Positions 32,575-44,420 of a stretch of DNA of 64,000 nucleotides are shown here, piece after piece; within the stretch, counting starts at the first letter, position 1, and the number at the start of each line of letters is the position of its first letter. A model generated the notes under the pieces. It was given only the letters and a program-made list of their open reading frames with translations, was not told where the DNA came from and did not search any database. The stretch spans positions 434,001-498,000 of the forward strand of contig JALUTQ010000040.1 in NCBI GenBank assembly GCA_032718865.1, written 5' to 3'. Position numbers and translations under genes: made by a program. This stretch comes from Tilletia caries (Eukaryota; Basidiomycota; Exobasidiomycetes; Tilletiales; Tilletiaceae).

Positions 32575-35500
32575 TTTCGAGAGAGGAGAGAGGCGGGGAT
32601 GGCTGAAGCTCAGGAAGAAGCTTGGGTCGAGTGTTTTCGCAGGCTGGATGATGCTGTCGATGTGGTTGACTGGTCTTCCTGCTGTTGAGCTCAGCCTGTA
32701 CTGCAGCGGGAGGTGGTGGAGGACTCGGGCGCGACGGGGAGCAGCTGTCCTGGCTGCAGACGCCGCTGAGATGGACACGCGCGGGAGAAGAAGCGGAATC
32801 GTGAGCAATTCCCTCGCAGCTGCTGCACGTATAAGCAAGTAAGTATGTATGTACTGTGTTATGATACGAGCGAGGCTGCCAATTGCCATCCATGCTGGCC
32901 GTGCTCTGCTCCCCACCCACAAAAAGTTGCAGGCATTGGATCTTACTCTCTCGGCCGTATGTAAGGTGCGTATATGACCCCTTTGTACGACCCGTTCCTG
33001 CCCCATCCTGTTGTGTATGAGCCGGGCCACCGCGGATCCGGGCCGGTTTTGGACCTCAGCCCCACAGCGCCACCGCTACCTCGACTTCCCTTTCTCCTCC
33101 TGGACGCTACCAACCACTAAGCAGACCACTTCCACCTCTCCTCCCTCTCGCATTCCTTTCTCCCACTCCCAATTCCTTTCTCTCGCCCTCTTATCTTTCC
33201 CAGGCTAGAGCGACACAAAGCCCACGATACTTCACAGTGATACGCGCAAGCAGAGAGGTATACCTATATATACGTCCACCATGTATCCCCATCCATATCC
33301 CTCTTCTTCTCACCGTCAATTCATCACTCAAGTTCAACGTCTAGGATATCTTCCAGATTGTGAGCAGCAGAGGTGGAGACGGGAAACCGATCCAATACGG
33401 TTGTCAGAAGCCGTACAGCAAAATCTGACACATCCCACTTCCCGCTTCCTTAATTCTCCTATGAATTGTCGTTGCTTCCCTTTCCACCTTGCACACGGCA
33501 CAGCAGCTAGCCAGCTGCTCATCTCCCCCGAGAGAACTCTCAAGTATAGTATGTATGTAGAGCGTTTGGTCGACGGCACGACGCAGGTGATCACTCCCCA
33601 TTAGCCTCCCGGTTTCTCAAGTGATTGACGCCCTTGCTTAACACCTTAGGTGTTGTACATATTTGGACCTGTCCTAATTAAGTGAGCAGCCACCACGTTT
33701 CCCCAGTGGCTCAAGCTGATCGCACCCTGATATGTATCCTGATATCTGACAACGTGGACGTGCGCAGTAGTGTGTAGGCAGCAAAGAGCACCCCAGGCAC
33801 CACTCCTGTGCCATCTTAGGCAGATTAGGAGGGATACCATAAGAGCCTTAGAAGGCAGCATATCTTTTACTGGTTAAATAATCTTGTGCATAAAATAAGT
33901 CCAGTAAATGAAAAGTCCCCCTATCAGTCCGACAAACGCTCGGCGCACGGCGGATTCCTCCACGTGGGGTTCTCAATGCCTAGGTACTAGGTAGCAATAT
34001 TTCCCCTCTTCACTTCTTTGCCCTCCTTCGTGATGCCTGAAGACAAGTCCATGCTCATATCAATGGGAGCAGACGCCTGAACAGGGTCAAAGAAGATGTA
34101 TTCCTTGACTACAAATGCGCAAAAATCAGGTCTTTGGTGGCCCTCAGTCACTTGGGGGATGAGAGATACTCGGCAGAGAGGGCATTCCACTCCATCTGGA
34201 TCATGGCCCTGCCTTTGCTACCATAGGCATCACTGTACTAAATTTTTAATAAGATAATCATCTTCAGAATAGACCTGTAGCTATCTCATTCCTACTATTC
34301 AAAGACCTGAGAGCACTGGGACTCGTTTCCGAGCGTGGGAAGCCTCGAAGTCATTTGAATGAATAATGATGCTGTTCCGTTAAATAATCATATTCCCTCC
34401 AGGACCTGAACAGAACCCTCACTCCCCGTAAGGTCTCTATCGAGATCATCGTCAATGTATACCAAAACTGACAGCTGCTTAAAAATACGTGTCCATCTTT
34501 GAGCATCCCCCAGGGAGAACGTTACTTTTCATTCTCAGTGATCTTCTCTCGATATGTTCATAACTGAATCGCAATGATAGCCTAGCTCTCTCACCACAAA
34601 ACCTGTGGACGATGGCTCCATGTGTAGCTATAACTACCAGGATTGATCCAGCAGCGTTTTGTTCTGTTCTGATGCGTTCTCAAGGCAAGGTGATGGTTGA
34701 GCTAGAGTGCTGGACTATGTAAGTGAAGAATCGGATCACATTGAGAACCTGTTTTCACCTATTCTTCAGTCAATACTGCTCAGAATGCTTTCAAACTTCG
34801 AATGCAAGCTCCTTGGCCTAATACGAGCATATGGATACCATTTTTAGCTTATGATGTTTTATCGATGGTTGTGTGGTGATTTCTGGTTTCCACGATTCCG
34901 GACAACCTCTTTTATACACACCTCTAGACACTTCTTGGTGAACGAAGTCCACCTCAATTTTTACCGTCAAATCCGTCAAAGCAAAAATGGATGCGTTCGA
35001 AAGGTATGGTTGAGATGAGACAGTAGAGACCTTCGGATCGAGATTTGGATCAAACTATAAGGTGCAGCAAGGAAAAGACGATGTGGATTGATAGTGATAG
35101 GATACAAACAGAAATCACATGTGTCGAGACGCGTAAAATCGCCCTAGAAGACCAGAACCGACCTCAATAGAATCGCTGTACACTTTAGGGTCAGAAAACG
35201 CTGTTAGAAAAGTGCTTTGATGTTGTGAGCGGTCAGAATGGGCAAAAGTGTGTGCTTACCACAAGTTTGATAGTTTGAAGGTATCTACCATCCTATCTTC
35301 CCGACCAGGCTCTCAAATACGGCAAAAAAGGGGGCGACTGGTGCGTCAGTATATGGAGATGCTTTCTTAGATGTTTCATAGTCGTACATACCTTTCTGTC
35401 GGTATGAGGCCAAACGAGCAAATGGGTATCGATGGTCGAACAGAGCCGTCCAAGCTGAGTGGGCGCCAGCGCGGTCCAACTGATCAGAGCAAAAGAAAAA

Positions 35501-36407
35501 GGGCTGTATTCCATCGAAGTATGTACTAGAGGAGTGTGGAAGGAGTGGAAGTCGATCAAAAGGACGTGAGAGTGAGCATTGAAAACGGATGGGATCAGGA
35601 GTGTGAGCAAGCTTGTACCATCCGAGTATCGCAAGCGCATAGAGAGATGAGAATTGCTTTGAATGACCTTAAAATTAGCCCGTTACCTTACTGTATGCTA
35701 CCACTACAAGCAAGTGTCAGTCATTATAGGAGAAAGGGACGAGAAAAGATGCGGAACAGGTCAGAAGTTCGGCAGAATGGGGGCAAAGTCAGTATTGATC
35801 ATCTTTGAGCGTCAGCTGGTAGTTAGAATCAGCTCTGAACACAATATAAGCAGCCCAAAGCGTTCTCAGTCAGTATCTGGATACCTCAGCATGCTGTTCG
35901 CGATGGGTACTTCTTGTACTTCGGGTCGACATCGAGGTTCTAGAGGCTCAAGAAGAGGAAGGGACGCCATTCTAGGTGGTGTTTTGATCCTTGTCGATGC
36001 GACTGCGTATGTACTTGCTTTGTTTCCTTGGGATCCTTATTACATAATGCTTATGGTTTGTCATGTGGGCTCAGTAGTAAACTTTAAAGTGATGTGCCCT
36101 TGTTAGGCAGATATAATTCTCTTCACAAGAGCCTAAGAAGGCAAACGAGGGGTGCCACAGGACGCAAAGAGACAAGAGCCGCAGGCAGCAGGTGCTTCGG
36201 CCTGTAGCCTGAGGCCTGAGGACACAGGAAGAACAAACCGTATACATCCGTACGTCGCACGCACGCATGGGCAAATAATGTGGCACGCCCGCGCCGCAAT
36301 TTATTTGGGGACCAGAGGAACGAAGATTATCGAGCTTATCTTGGTGACCTTGTTCCACATTATGTATGATACATGTATGGCTTGCGGTCGGTGGTCGGTG
36401 GTGTGTA
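32575..36407. other. Gene-poor AT-richer stretch with a possible degraded minus-strand gene
   Basis: Left part is the DUS1 promoter. From about 33600 base composition shifts toward AT and no strong ORF is seen. On the minus strand at about 35975-35284, short frames with splice-like boundaries could form a decayed or very intron-rich gene: one begins MASLPLLEPLEPRC at about 35971, another reads LDRAGAHSAWTALFDHRYPF and continues through a 51-nt in-frame GTATGT intron to VAPFFAVFESLVGKIGW at a stop near 35285. I cannot link these into one frame or name a family, and no TIRs or long repeats were found. Confidence 0.3.
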
Positions 36408-37205
36408 CAGTAGGGTCCAATAAGTTTGTACCAAAACAATTTTGAGAACATTTCATGACACCTTCGCTCCTTGACAAGATACACAACCACATAACAAAAC
36501 ACACATGAAACTGGTATCCAGCGATTCCTTGTGTTGTACTCTACTCAAAAGTGCCCCAGTCACGACCGCTGGGCCGCAGACTGGCTACTTTACCTTGCTC
36601 ATAAATCACAAGTTCATATCGCAGTGCCCAGATTTCTCTTGACCACAGCACGTTCCACAGAGCACCTACTGGCAATGTTAGAGGCTTTAATGGTAGATCC
36701 TCTCCTCTCCTAAAAGTCTCTCACTTTGCGATCTGGGCCTTCGCAAGGTGGCTGGCGGTTGACAGCCAAGTGAAGTTTCAGCCATGTAAATCGGATCGGA
36801 GTCAAAAATTTCATAGGCGTCTAGGAAGGTCTTAACTGACCCTACAGACACAGGACTCGGCCAGAGTATGGCAATGCTACATACCTTTGACTTGTGTAAG
36901 AACCGTAGGAAGTTTTTGAGGTACCATATCGAGCTCCCCAAGGTGAGAATATTTATTCGATGTTGGCTCTTTGCCCTCCTTGTTTTCATACGGCTGCCAT
37001 TTCAAGGCCCAGACTAAGATCGCATTTCTCAAGAGAGCAATATTAAAGGTAATGTGTAGGTCTTTCTATTTTATCAGAGCTGCAGCTCATGCTTTTCGAG
37101 TGGGAGCGGTGGAAACTCGGATGTATGGTGCAGGTGATGAATATCCCTGCCTCTTGCGGTAAATGCGATAGACAAGTCAATATTTACGATATCTTACCTA
37201 TCGCA

Positions 37206-37778
37206 CAGGCCTCGGCAACTTTGTTCACTTCCTATACTTTGTAACTTGCAAGTGAAAACTAGTAGTGAAACTTTCACTATACTTTGGCTTCTGAGCCGTC
37301 GAAAAAAAGATAGTGAACTTTCACTTTGGCCGGGCCGGGAAAGTGAAGAAAGTATGGAGATAGTGAGGTTTGTCTTCATGTTGAACTTGAAGTCACTGGC
37401 TATCACTAGTAGTGCTGCCAAGTTAACGTAGTCACTTGTAAGTAACTATCCAGTCGAGAAAGTCACTGATAGTTTACTACCCAGTTACTATCAAACCTTT
37501 ATAATATTATTAGACACTCCTCATTTCACATCACTTTGTAAAACTCTTGCAACTATCTTCACTACCTAGTGACTTGGTAGAGCTCTGATGAGACAAAACC
37601 AGGGACCACCGCGGTCTTCTATGTGGCCGCAACGGTCGCAAAACGCGCTCAAACTAGTAGTCACTATCTCAACTTTTCATAACTAAACTATACTTCGTCG
37701 GCCGGCTGAGACCTTCACTTTCACTTTCACTATACTTTGTCCGAAAAATTGCTCACTATCTTCACTTGCCGAGCTCTG
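37206..37778. mobile_element. hAT-like MITE A
   Basis: Ends CAGGCCTCGGCAA and TTGCCGAGCTCTG are inverted repeats with two mismatches over 13 nt. An exact 8-bp duplication CTATCGCA lies at 37198-37205 and 37779-37786. Eight-base duplication and CAGgnnTCGGCAA ends are hAT features. The interior is dominated by short repeats around AGTGAAAGT and CACTATC in both orientations and has no ORF. Confidence 0.88.
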
Positions 37779-38102
37779 CTATCGCACGCGGAATGCGTTC
37801 CTGCTGCTCTCCTCTTCCGAACTGTTTGATCTCCTTGGCAGCCAATTGTGGCGAAGCAATACATTCATAAGGACGACGTGTAAAAATTGGTGTTGTGCAG
37901 GCCTCGGCAACGACTAATAGTCGGTGCTTTTCTGAAATCCTTAGTCATAGTCATAGTCACATTGACCCGGTCCTCCCGTTAGTCTAGTCTAATCGGGACT
38001 AATAGTCACTTAAGTTCCTTAGTTTGACTTAGTCGGAAGTGGACCTGACTAGCGTGTGACTAACGTGCGACTAACCAACTATTAGTTTCCTAAGTTAGAC
38101 TA

Positions 38103-38484
38103 GAGCAGTTTGCATATTGCTTCGAGCGAATTAATTAATTTTGCGGGCAAAAACGCGAGGAGACACAAAAAGTCTGTGAGGGTCTCAAGTACCATGACCG
38201 GCAGCAGCCAGCACTCACCACGTTGAAGGCACAGATTCACATCATACCTCAGGCCTCAGTGGCTGCACTCTGTCGTTGTGCCGGTCGGGCACGGGCGAGG
38301 TCATGCTGTGGGCTTGGCTCCGCGAGGTGAGAGGTCCTGTCGCGCAGGATTTGTGGGCGAGGCCATCGTGTAAAGTGGTCCAAGAGACGCTGTGAGACTC
38401 TGAAGTCACGATAATAACCATGAAACTCAGGTTGGCGGGCGTAACATATATATTTCCGATTCCGAAGCAATATGCAAACTGCTC
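38103..38484. mobile_element. TA-flanked MITE nested inside hAT-like element B
   Basis: GAGCAGTTTGCATATTGCTT at the left end and its inverted copy at the right end (about 23 nt). TA flanks both ends (38101-38102, 38485-38486). The rejoined flanks (GAC-TA-AGTCCGACTA) restore the element B motif ACTAAGTCCGAC, supporting the insertion. A 120-residue ORF on the minus strand inside it shows no known domain. Confidence 0.8.
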
Positions 38485-38545
38485 TAAGTCCGACTATGAG
38501 ACTATTGATCGACAAATAGTCTTGAGACTTACGGCCGATACTGCG

Positions 38546-38607
38546 GAACGGGTTGAGAATGGCCTGTGACTCGGGATCCTGAATCACAGGCCATTCTTGA
38601 GCCGTTC
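38546..38607. repeat. Strong hairpin
   Basis: GAACGGGTTGAGAATGGCCT continuing GTGA pairs with its inverted copy at 38584-38607, 24-nt arms with about two mismatches and a 14-nt loop. Located inside hAT-like element B; role unknown. Confidence 0.75.
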
Positions 38608-38649
38608 TCATATTGTTTTGCAGCCGTTTTCAGACACCTGAAACTGACA

Positions 38650-39010
38650 GACAGTACTATAGCACTACTATAGTATCTCCCATAGCACTCCTATAGCACC
38701 TACTATAGCACTTCTGTCTGTAAGACTGTAATACTTACTATCGCACTGATGACTGGTTACTAGTACTATAGTCCTACTATAGTCCTACTATAGCACTGGG
38801 CACTGGTACTATAGTCCTACTATAGTCCTTCTATAGTCCTACTATAGTCCTTCTATAGTCCTACTATAGTCCTTCTATAGTCCTACTATAGTCCTTCTAT
38901 AGTCCTACTATATGTATAGTCCTTCTATAGTCCTTCTATAGTCCTACCATAGCACTGACCACTGGTACTATAGTCCTAGTGTCCTACCATAGTCCTAGTA
39001 TAGCACTGGC
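38650..39010 (+). repeat. ACTATAGTCCT-type minisatellite
   Basis: Roughly thirty diverged copies of an 11-12 bp unit (CTATAGTCCTA / CTATAGTCCTT / CTATAGCAC), interrupted by CACTGGTACTATAG segments. Internal to hAT-like element B. Confidence 0.9.
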
Positions 39011-39594
39011 CACTGGATACTGGTACTGAGATCGTCGTATGAAGAGTATGACCCTCGTACCCTTCGCAAGCGGACGTGCAGAGGTGGACGTGGTACCACA
39101 CCCGTAAAGCTGTGTACATAACACATTATGTAATAGAGACTCAGCTAATGCGAATGTTAGTCAGATGTCGGACAGTCGGACACGTCAAACTATTTGTCGG
39201 ACTAATCCGACTAATCGTCGGATGTTAGTTTGATTTATCTGTCACAATTATGTGTTCCTACTAATTCGTAATGCACGACTCGAAATAGTTTGTGAATGCA
39301 AAGGAGGACCTTCCAAGCATCTCAGCCCGGACGAGAACCCAAAAAAGGGTCTGACTAACAGACTAAGACCGACTATAGTCGGACCTGGCGGGGCTTTAGT
39401 CATAGTCATAGTCGGATGCCAAAAACCCTTAGTCATAGTCTAGTCTAGTCGGGACTAAGGCTTAGTCGGATAGTCTTAGTTTCTTAGTCGCCTTAGTTTT
39501 GCCGAGCCCTGGTGTTGTGAAATGGTCGAATTTGGGTTTTGGTACAAACTTATTGCACCCTACTGTACATGGGTCATACGGTCATTATTGACAT

Positions 39595-39671
39595 GTGTGA
39601 CACGTGTGACACTGTGTGACATGTGTGTGACACCTCTGTGTGACACTCTGTGTGACACTCTGTGTGACACA
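39595..39671. repeat. TGTGTGACAC tandem repeats
   Basis: Six to seven copies of a 10-12 bp unit (TGTGTGACAC, partly with CTC spacers) immediately right of the mariner-like element and left of the TIR element at 39680. A related GTGTGTCACAAATA word occurs right of that element at about 40001. Confidence 0.8.
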
Positions 39672-39679
39672 AATATGCA

Positions 39680-39987
39680 GGTCTTGTCTATTGGCCGACC
39701 CGGTCGGTTTAGGTAGGTCGACCGACCCCAGCACTAGAGCAGTCAGAGCTCTAAAACCACAAAGACTTCCACTTTTCGCCTCTTTAAGCCAAAGAAAATG
39801 CCTCCTCCCTTCCTTACAGCAGCAATTCTGCATCGATTGATCTCAAATCTCGCATGAGTACGCGTACAGGCGTCCTTGACATCCATGCGAAATTTGAGCT
39901 CGTTTTATTAAGTACGTTACTGGGACAGTCAAAGTGGGTAACTCAGAGGGGTCGGTACCCGACCGTGGTCGGCCAATAGACACGACC
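39680..39987. mobile_element. Small TIR element of unknown family
   Basis: GTCTTGTCTATTGGCCGACC at the left and its inverted near-copy (GTCGTGTCTATTGGCCGACC) at the right, about 308 bp apart, plus inner palindromic GGTCGG words. I could not define an unambiguous target-site duplication. A partial relative of the GGCCGACC..GGTCGG arm occurs at about 10730. Confidence 0.6.
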
Positions 39988-41208
39988 GTGTGAAAAACCG
40001 TGTGTCACAAATAAGTAATACACAGAACGAAGTAAAGCTTCAGTTTAGAGGCGCCTCTCATAATTCCAGTCTCGTCTGACAGCTTCCAGCATGTGCATCT
40101 CGATGATACCTCGCGTCGCCAGTTCTTGAACAGATTTACTCGCTGGGGGACGGGGGTACATATGAAGTACATAGTAGTGAGTGGGGTCTCTATAACACTC
40201 TCCGGCCGCGGCTGGCGAGGCAGCAGGGGGCCAGGGGGCGGCGGCAGCGAGCAGCCAATAGCATTATTCGCATTCCCACTGAGACCTAATGGTCTCCATT
40301 GCAGGTCTTGAAGCGATTAAATATCCAATAAATGTTCACCTCCTGGTACTGCGCTTCATCGCACCCGTTCTGTCGCCGCCCTCATTACATTGGTGTACCG
40401 CCGCATAGCAACATCCATGATTTACTCACTTTACCCCCCCTCCTCATCGCCTCGTCTCGCCATCTCTCCCCTTCGGATTCCCTCGCCCGCGGTTATATGA
40501 TTCTGGTCATATAGTATTTGCTGATCGCTCTATACTACAGTCTGCAGTCTGCACGCCTGCGCATTATTGCTTTTCTCGACCTTCAAAGTAGCCAATCTAG
40601 TATAGACGACCTGCTTATTTCTCTTCCTTTCAGAACTTGGCGAATGGCTACTGGCCGCTGCATCTCTCCCCGACTGCCGTCGACCGTCTGCAAGCATGTG
40701 ATACCTGTCCTCCCGCCTCCCGCCTCTGTGAGGGTCTGGAGTATGCAAATCAAGCATGCTCGAAGCTTTTCTGGCTGACTTCTCTGTCCGTCCGTGCCTG
40801 CTCATCGCTCATCAACAGCATCTCTTCTCCGACCTCTCCGTCCCTCCCACATCCTCACCTCCGTCATCTCCGTTGTCCTCGTCCTTGCCAATAATCCTCC
40901 CTCACCGACACTCTTTTCTGCTTAGACCCCTCCTCATACCCCACTCACAGTCATTCTAGATTAGATCCTACACCTCTCTCTCTCTCTTGCTCGCTCTCAC
41001 ACACACCCATTTTGATCCCCTACTCCTTTCATTCTTCTGGATTTCCTCCGGTCGCTGTAAAGGTATGTCTGATCATGTCCGCGTCCGCCGCTACCCTCAA
41101 AGCAGGAGCACTGACGATTGATTGTCTTTCAGCAGGAACACAGAAGTGGAACCATCAGCAACGACCCGTCTCCCCAGCTCTTCGTTGAGATTCAGGAAAT
41201 CTTAACCC
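39988..41208 (+). promoter_or_regulatory. Upstream region and 5' leader of the split membrane-protein gene
   Basis: CT-rich tracts at 40840-41040 precede a likely 5'-leader intron (AAAG|GTATGT at about 41062, acceptor TTTCAG at about 41133). The ATG at 41209 sits in CCCATGGCA. No other gene is supported. Confidence 0.45.
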
Positions 41209-42643
41209 ATGGCATTCTCTACCCTCTGTACCGCCTCACCCAGGATTTTCTCCTCCACCGACTCATTCGTCTATCTCAGCACACACTACAACGCCGGTAC
41301 CGCAACCAGCACCGTCGCTGACCCGTCACCATCCTCGGATGGCCAGACTGATAACGACGACCCACCCGCATCTGTCGTACTCACCCTCAGCGAGGTCAAG
41401 ACGCTCACCACAAGCCCTCTCCTCCCAACTGGAACCATGCACAGTTGGGACATGCAGGTCCTTCCACCTATAATCCCGACTCCCTCTTTCACAGCCTCGA
41501 CGTCGGTCGCAGCCCTCTCCCTGGCAGTCACAGCCACAGGTGCTTCCATCCCTTCGGTTCAGCTCGTCACTGTCCCAGCCCACGTTGACGACACCTCGGC
41601 GCCCGCGTCTGCCTTGGATCCATATGGCTATCTTTCCACTTCCTCAAAGTCGTCCCACTCGAAACTGCCCATTGCGCTGTCAGTGACATTCATCTCAATC
41701 GCACTCATTGCTTCCATCGGCTTCTTACTCCACCGAAGGTGCGGAGGTGCTGGTGCCCGCCGCCGAAATGGCGATAACAGCGACGATCCCAATCCTCGAT
41801 ATTCCTGCAGAACCCAACAGTGGGCATCTCTCCAATCGGGCAACACCAGCGCAGGCGCTGCCGGCGGAGTCCAACAATCACGAGACGCTGACGGTGACAA
41901 TGACGATCGCTCCTCTTCATACTCTGACTCCGTCATCGGAAACAGTGATCAGACGGATGCTGATCTGCACAGATCTCGCTCTCATCAAGCACAAAGCAAC
42001 ACCGCTGAGATTGTCATCAGTGAAGTTCCAGAGGAACCTCGTCAGAGTCATCCAGCAGTCGGCCCAGAACGTTCGAACGTAGATCACAAAATGACAGCTC
42101 CCGTCGACCGATTCGGCTTCCTCAACGTCGCCATCTCAACTCAGGGACACGGCGATAGTGGAAAGAGCTTCTCCTCTGTCGTCTTCTCCAGTATGCAGCG
42201 TTCTGTCCGTTCGGTCTCGACCACCGGCAAGCGGTTCTCTTCGGTCTTCGCCTCAAAGCCTGAGAATATGCCCATGCATGGTGATAGCGCCTCGGCGGTT
42301 TCGGTTTCGGTGCAGACTTCGAATGCGCTTGCCATGTCCACTATGGGCTTCACTACGAATTATTCCGATGCCCACCATACGGATACCCTTCAGCGCGAAT
42401 CTGACACGGTCCGGCCCGCAAGCGATGTCCTTAAGTGCACGCCGAACCCCGAGGAGGAAGAACCAGGAACTTGTGGGCATGAGGCCACCTCACCCAAGGC
42501 GAATACGGAAAATCGACAGAATCGGTCTGGATCCGAGCCGGCACAACATGGAACGCCCTCCAAATCCCCAGAAGTGCGAACTCCCACGCTCCGCTCGGCT
42601 GTATCTCTGCGGGACATCTTCAGCCCTACGCCCACGCAAGATA

Positions 42644-42651
42644 GCTCAGCC
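42644..42651. repeat. 8-bp target-site duplication, left copy (GCTCAGCC)
   Basis: Exact copy of 46044-46051; flanks hAT-like element C. Confidence 0.9.
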
Positions 42652-43170
42652 TAAGGATGGGCGCGGAGGGCCCCGGAGTGCTCCGTACTCCGGGGCCCCT
42701 ACTCCGGCTGACTCCGGCTAATTTTGAGATGCCTTTTCGCGCTCCGTACTCCGCTCATTTTTAGGCAGTCGCCCCAATTCCACTCCGCGCTCCGCACAAA
42801 ATCTACCAATCTCATTGCGCCAGCTCCGTACTCCGGCTAAATTTAGTAAAATTTCAAAGTCCACTCCGTACTCCGGGGTGACGGAGCGCGACTACTCCCC
42901 CGAAACTCCGCACTCCGGGGAAAGTTCGCAGAGGTCCTACAAAACTTGAGAAATCTGGACCCTTACATTGATTGCCGCCCTTCCATCTACATGTTTGTTC
43001 GACAGAATCATCGTTGGCGGTCGTAGAGCTCAACAACACACAACATGAACCTCAAATGAGAAATCTGGAAAAGAATTTTGCAATTTTTGAAAATCAGAGC
43101 AAAATATGCCCATTTCTGACTGAAATTTTCAAAATTGCGGCTTGATTTTGAAAAAGGCAAGGCCCCGGAG

Positions 43171-43473
43171 TGTGCTGAACGGTATATACACGGTATATTC
43201 GTTCTCTCACCTTTTCGGTTCCTTTCTCGGTTCCTTTCCTTCTCTTCTCTCTTTCCTTCCCGCACAACGCCTCACGATCGTTGCGCAACGTTGCCACTTT
43301 TCCCTTCCTTTTCTTCACGCACCTTTTTCCGTACTTGCAGCTCGGCTATAAAAGGCGCGATCTCATTTGTACTTAGATGAAATCAATTCAGCCTTCACAC
43401 ACATTACAACACAAGAACAAGAAACACTAATCCAGATACAACCAGAGCACAGGTACATAGTCTATCCATTACA
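43171..43473 (+). repeat. 5' LTR
   Basis: 303 bp, TG...CA ends. Contains a GGCTATAAAAGGCGCG core promoter at about 43342-43357. Confidence 0.9.
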
Positions 43474-43541
43474 TGGTGATGAGAGGGATTCCTCTTTGGG
43501 CAACCGACTGACGGAACTCAAAAACCCCCGCCGGCACAGAT

Positions 43542-44420
43542 ATGTCCGCGACCTCCAATTCCACGGCGCTACCAGGGGCAGCCTCATCCACAACCTCGAC
43601 CCCAGGCGTCGACGAACTCAACATTTCTCTCGCGCGCATCACCCAGACTCTTGATGTCATTCTCGAGCGCCAAGACGGTTTCAACCAGCGCCTGGGCCAG
43701 GTGGAACATTCCGGCATCATCGCTACCCCATCCACTCTCGGCCAAGGCCCGTTGGTGTCTCCTTCTGCTGCTCTCGGCCAAGGCCCGACCATCACTTCTT
43801 CTCCCTCCGGCCCAGGACCAATGACTCCTGCTCCTCCGATCTCGACCGCTACGCCACCTCACCCCTTCGTCAATACTCGTCGCCAAGATCGTCGCGTTGC
43901 TCTCCCCCACCAGTCACCCTCTACGCCGCCAATGCCGCATCAGCACGCGCAGGCATGGCAGCCATCCGGTGGCCCTTGGGGTCAAGCTTCCTCCACCCCT
44001 TGGCGCCCCACCACGACATCCTCGGCGGTTCAGAATACTGCCTCGACCGATGCCACGACCACCGACGAGTCCGGTGTCACTCCTCTTCAAGTCTTCCGTG
44101 CGATGCCCCGGGAGGACAAGGAGACGTTCCGCCGGATCATGGGGGCCATGGGCACGACGACCCGCGACTTCCTCGCGACGGTGTCGTCCTCACAGCTGCC
44201 GACGGACGCTCTTCAGCGTGTCGCTGTTCGACTCGGTCCTGCTATCGCCCCCAACACCTCGACCGATGCATCCGAGCTGGGTCCCGATGATGACGCCGAT
44301 CCTGTCGCCGACGACACCGCAGCCCCAGTACCGATCACTGGCGCACTCGCTTCCTCTGCGGCCCCGGCACTCACGGCCACTCCGGATCGTTCGGAAGAAG
44401 AACCCCTTCCGCCATCCTGA
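43542..44420 (+). CDS. Retrotransposon gag-like ORF
   Basis: 292 residues starting MSATSNSTALPGAAS. The first 60 residues resemble a gag N-terminus with a helical segment (LARITQTLDVILERQDGFNQ); the rest is Pro/Ser/Thr-rich, with a short helical region near FRAMPREDKETFRRIMGAMG. There is no zinc knuckle, and the frame overlaps the pol remnant, which lies in the +1 frame. Likely the remains of the gag gene of a Ty3/gypsy-type element after internal deletion. Confidence 0.6.
   Translation: MSATSNSTALPGAASSTTSTPGVDELNISLARITQTLDVILERQDGFNQRLGQVEHSGIIATPSTLGQGPLVSPSAALGQGPTITSSPSGPGPMTPAPPISTATPPHPFVNTRRQDRRVALPHQSPSTPPMPHQHAQAWQPSGGPWGQASSTPWRPTTTSSAVQNTASTDATTTDESGVTPLQVFRAMPREDKETFRRIMGAMGTTTRDFLATVSSSQLPTDALQRVAVRLGPAIAPNTSTDASELGPDDDADPVADDTAAPVPITGALASSAAPALTATPDRSEEEPLPPS

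Larger units (their letters stand above)
37898..39511. mobile_element. hAT-like non-autonomous element B
   Basis: Ends CAGGCCTCGGCAA and TTGCCGAGCCCTG with an exact 8-bp duplication GTGTTGTG at 37890-37897 and 39512-39519. The left end is identical to that of element A. The interior is built from AGTC/GACTAA-like words plus a minisatellite, and it contains another MITE. No transposase ORF was found. Confidence 0.88.
36408..39565. mobile_element. Tc1/mariner-like element holding nested insertions
   Basis: Left end is CAGTAGGGTCCAATAAGTTT followed by GTACCAAAAC; the right end is its inverted copy with one difference (GTGCAAT for GTCCAAT) over 30 nt. Both ends are flanked by TA (36406-36407 and 39566-39567), the standard Tc1/mariner duplication. 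Removing the two hAT-like insertions (573 and 1614 bp plus their duplications) leaves about 955 bp. I found no transposase-like ORF in that remainder, so the element is a non-autonomous derivative. Confidence 0.85.

Noticed and set aside
33281..33604. 107-residue plus-strand ORF upstream of the gene-poor stretch
   Set aside because: No conserved motif, no splice continuation and overlapping open frames on the other strand; likely chance.
36521..37162. Possible transposase ORFs inside the mariner-like element
   Set aside because: Frames of 60-100 residues (36531-36713 +, 36687-36989 -) have no DDE/D signature or helix-turn-helix motif.
38249..38611. 120-residue minus-strand ORF inside hAT-like element B and its MITE
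   Set aside because: It crosses the right end of the MITE and has no domain; it is a by-product of nested repeat sequence.
39595..39671. Telomere- or CRISPR-like array
   Set aside because: TGTGTGACAC repeats are contiguous without spacers and do not resemble the TTAGGG telomere repeat; CRISPR is not expected in a fungus.
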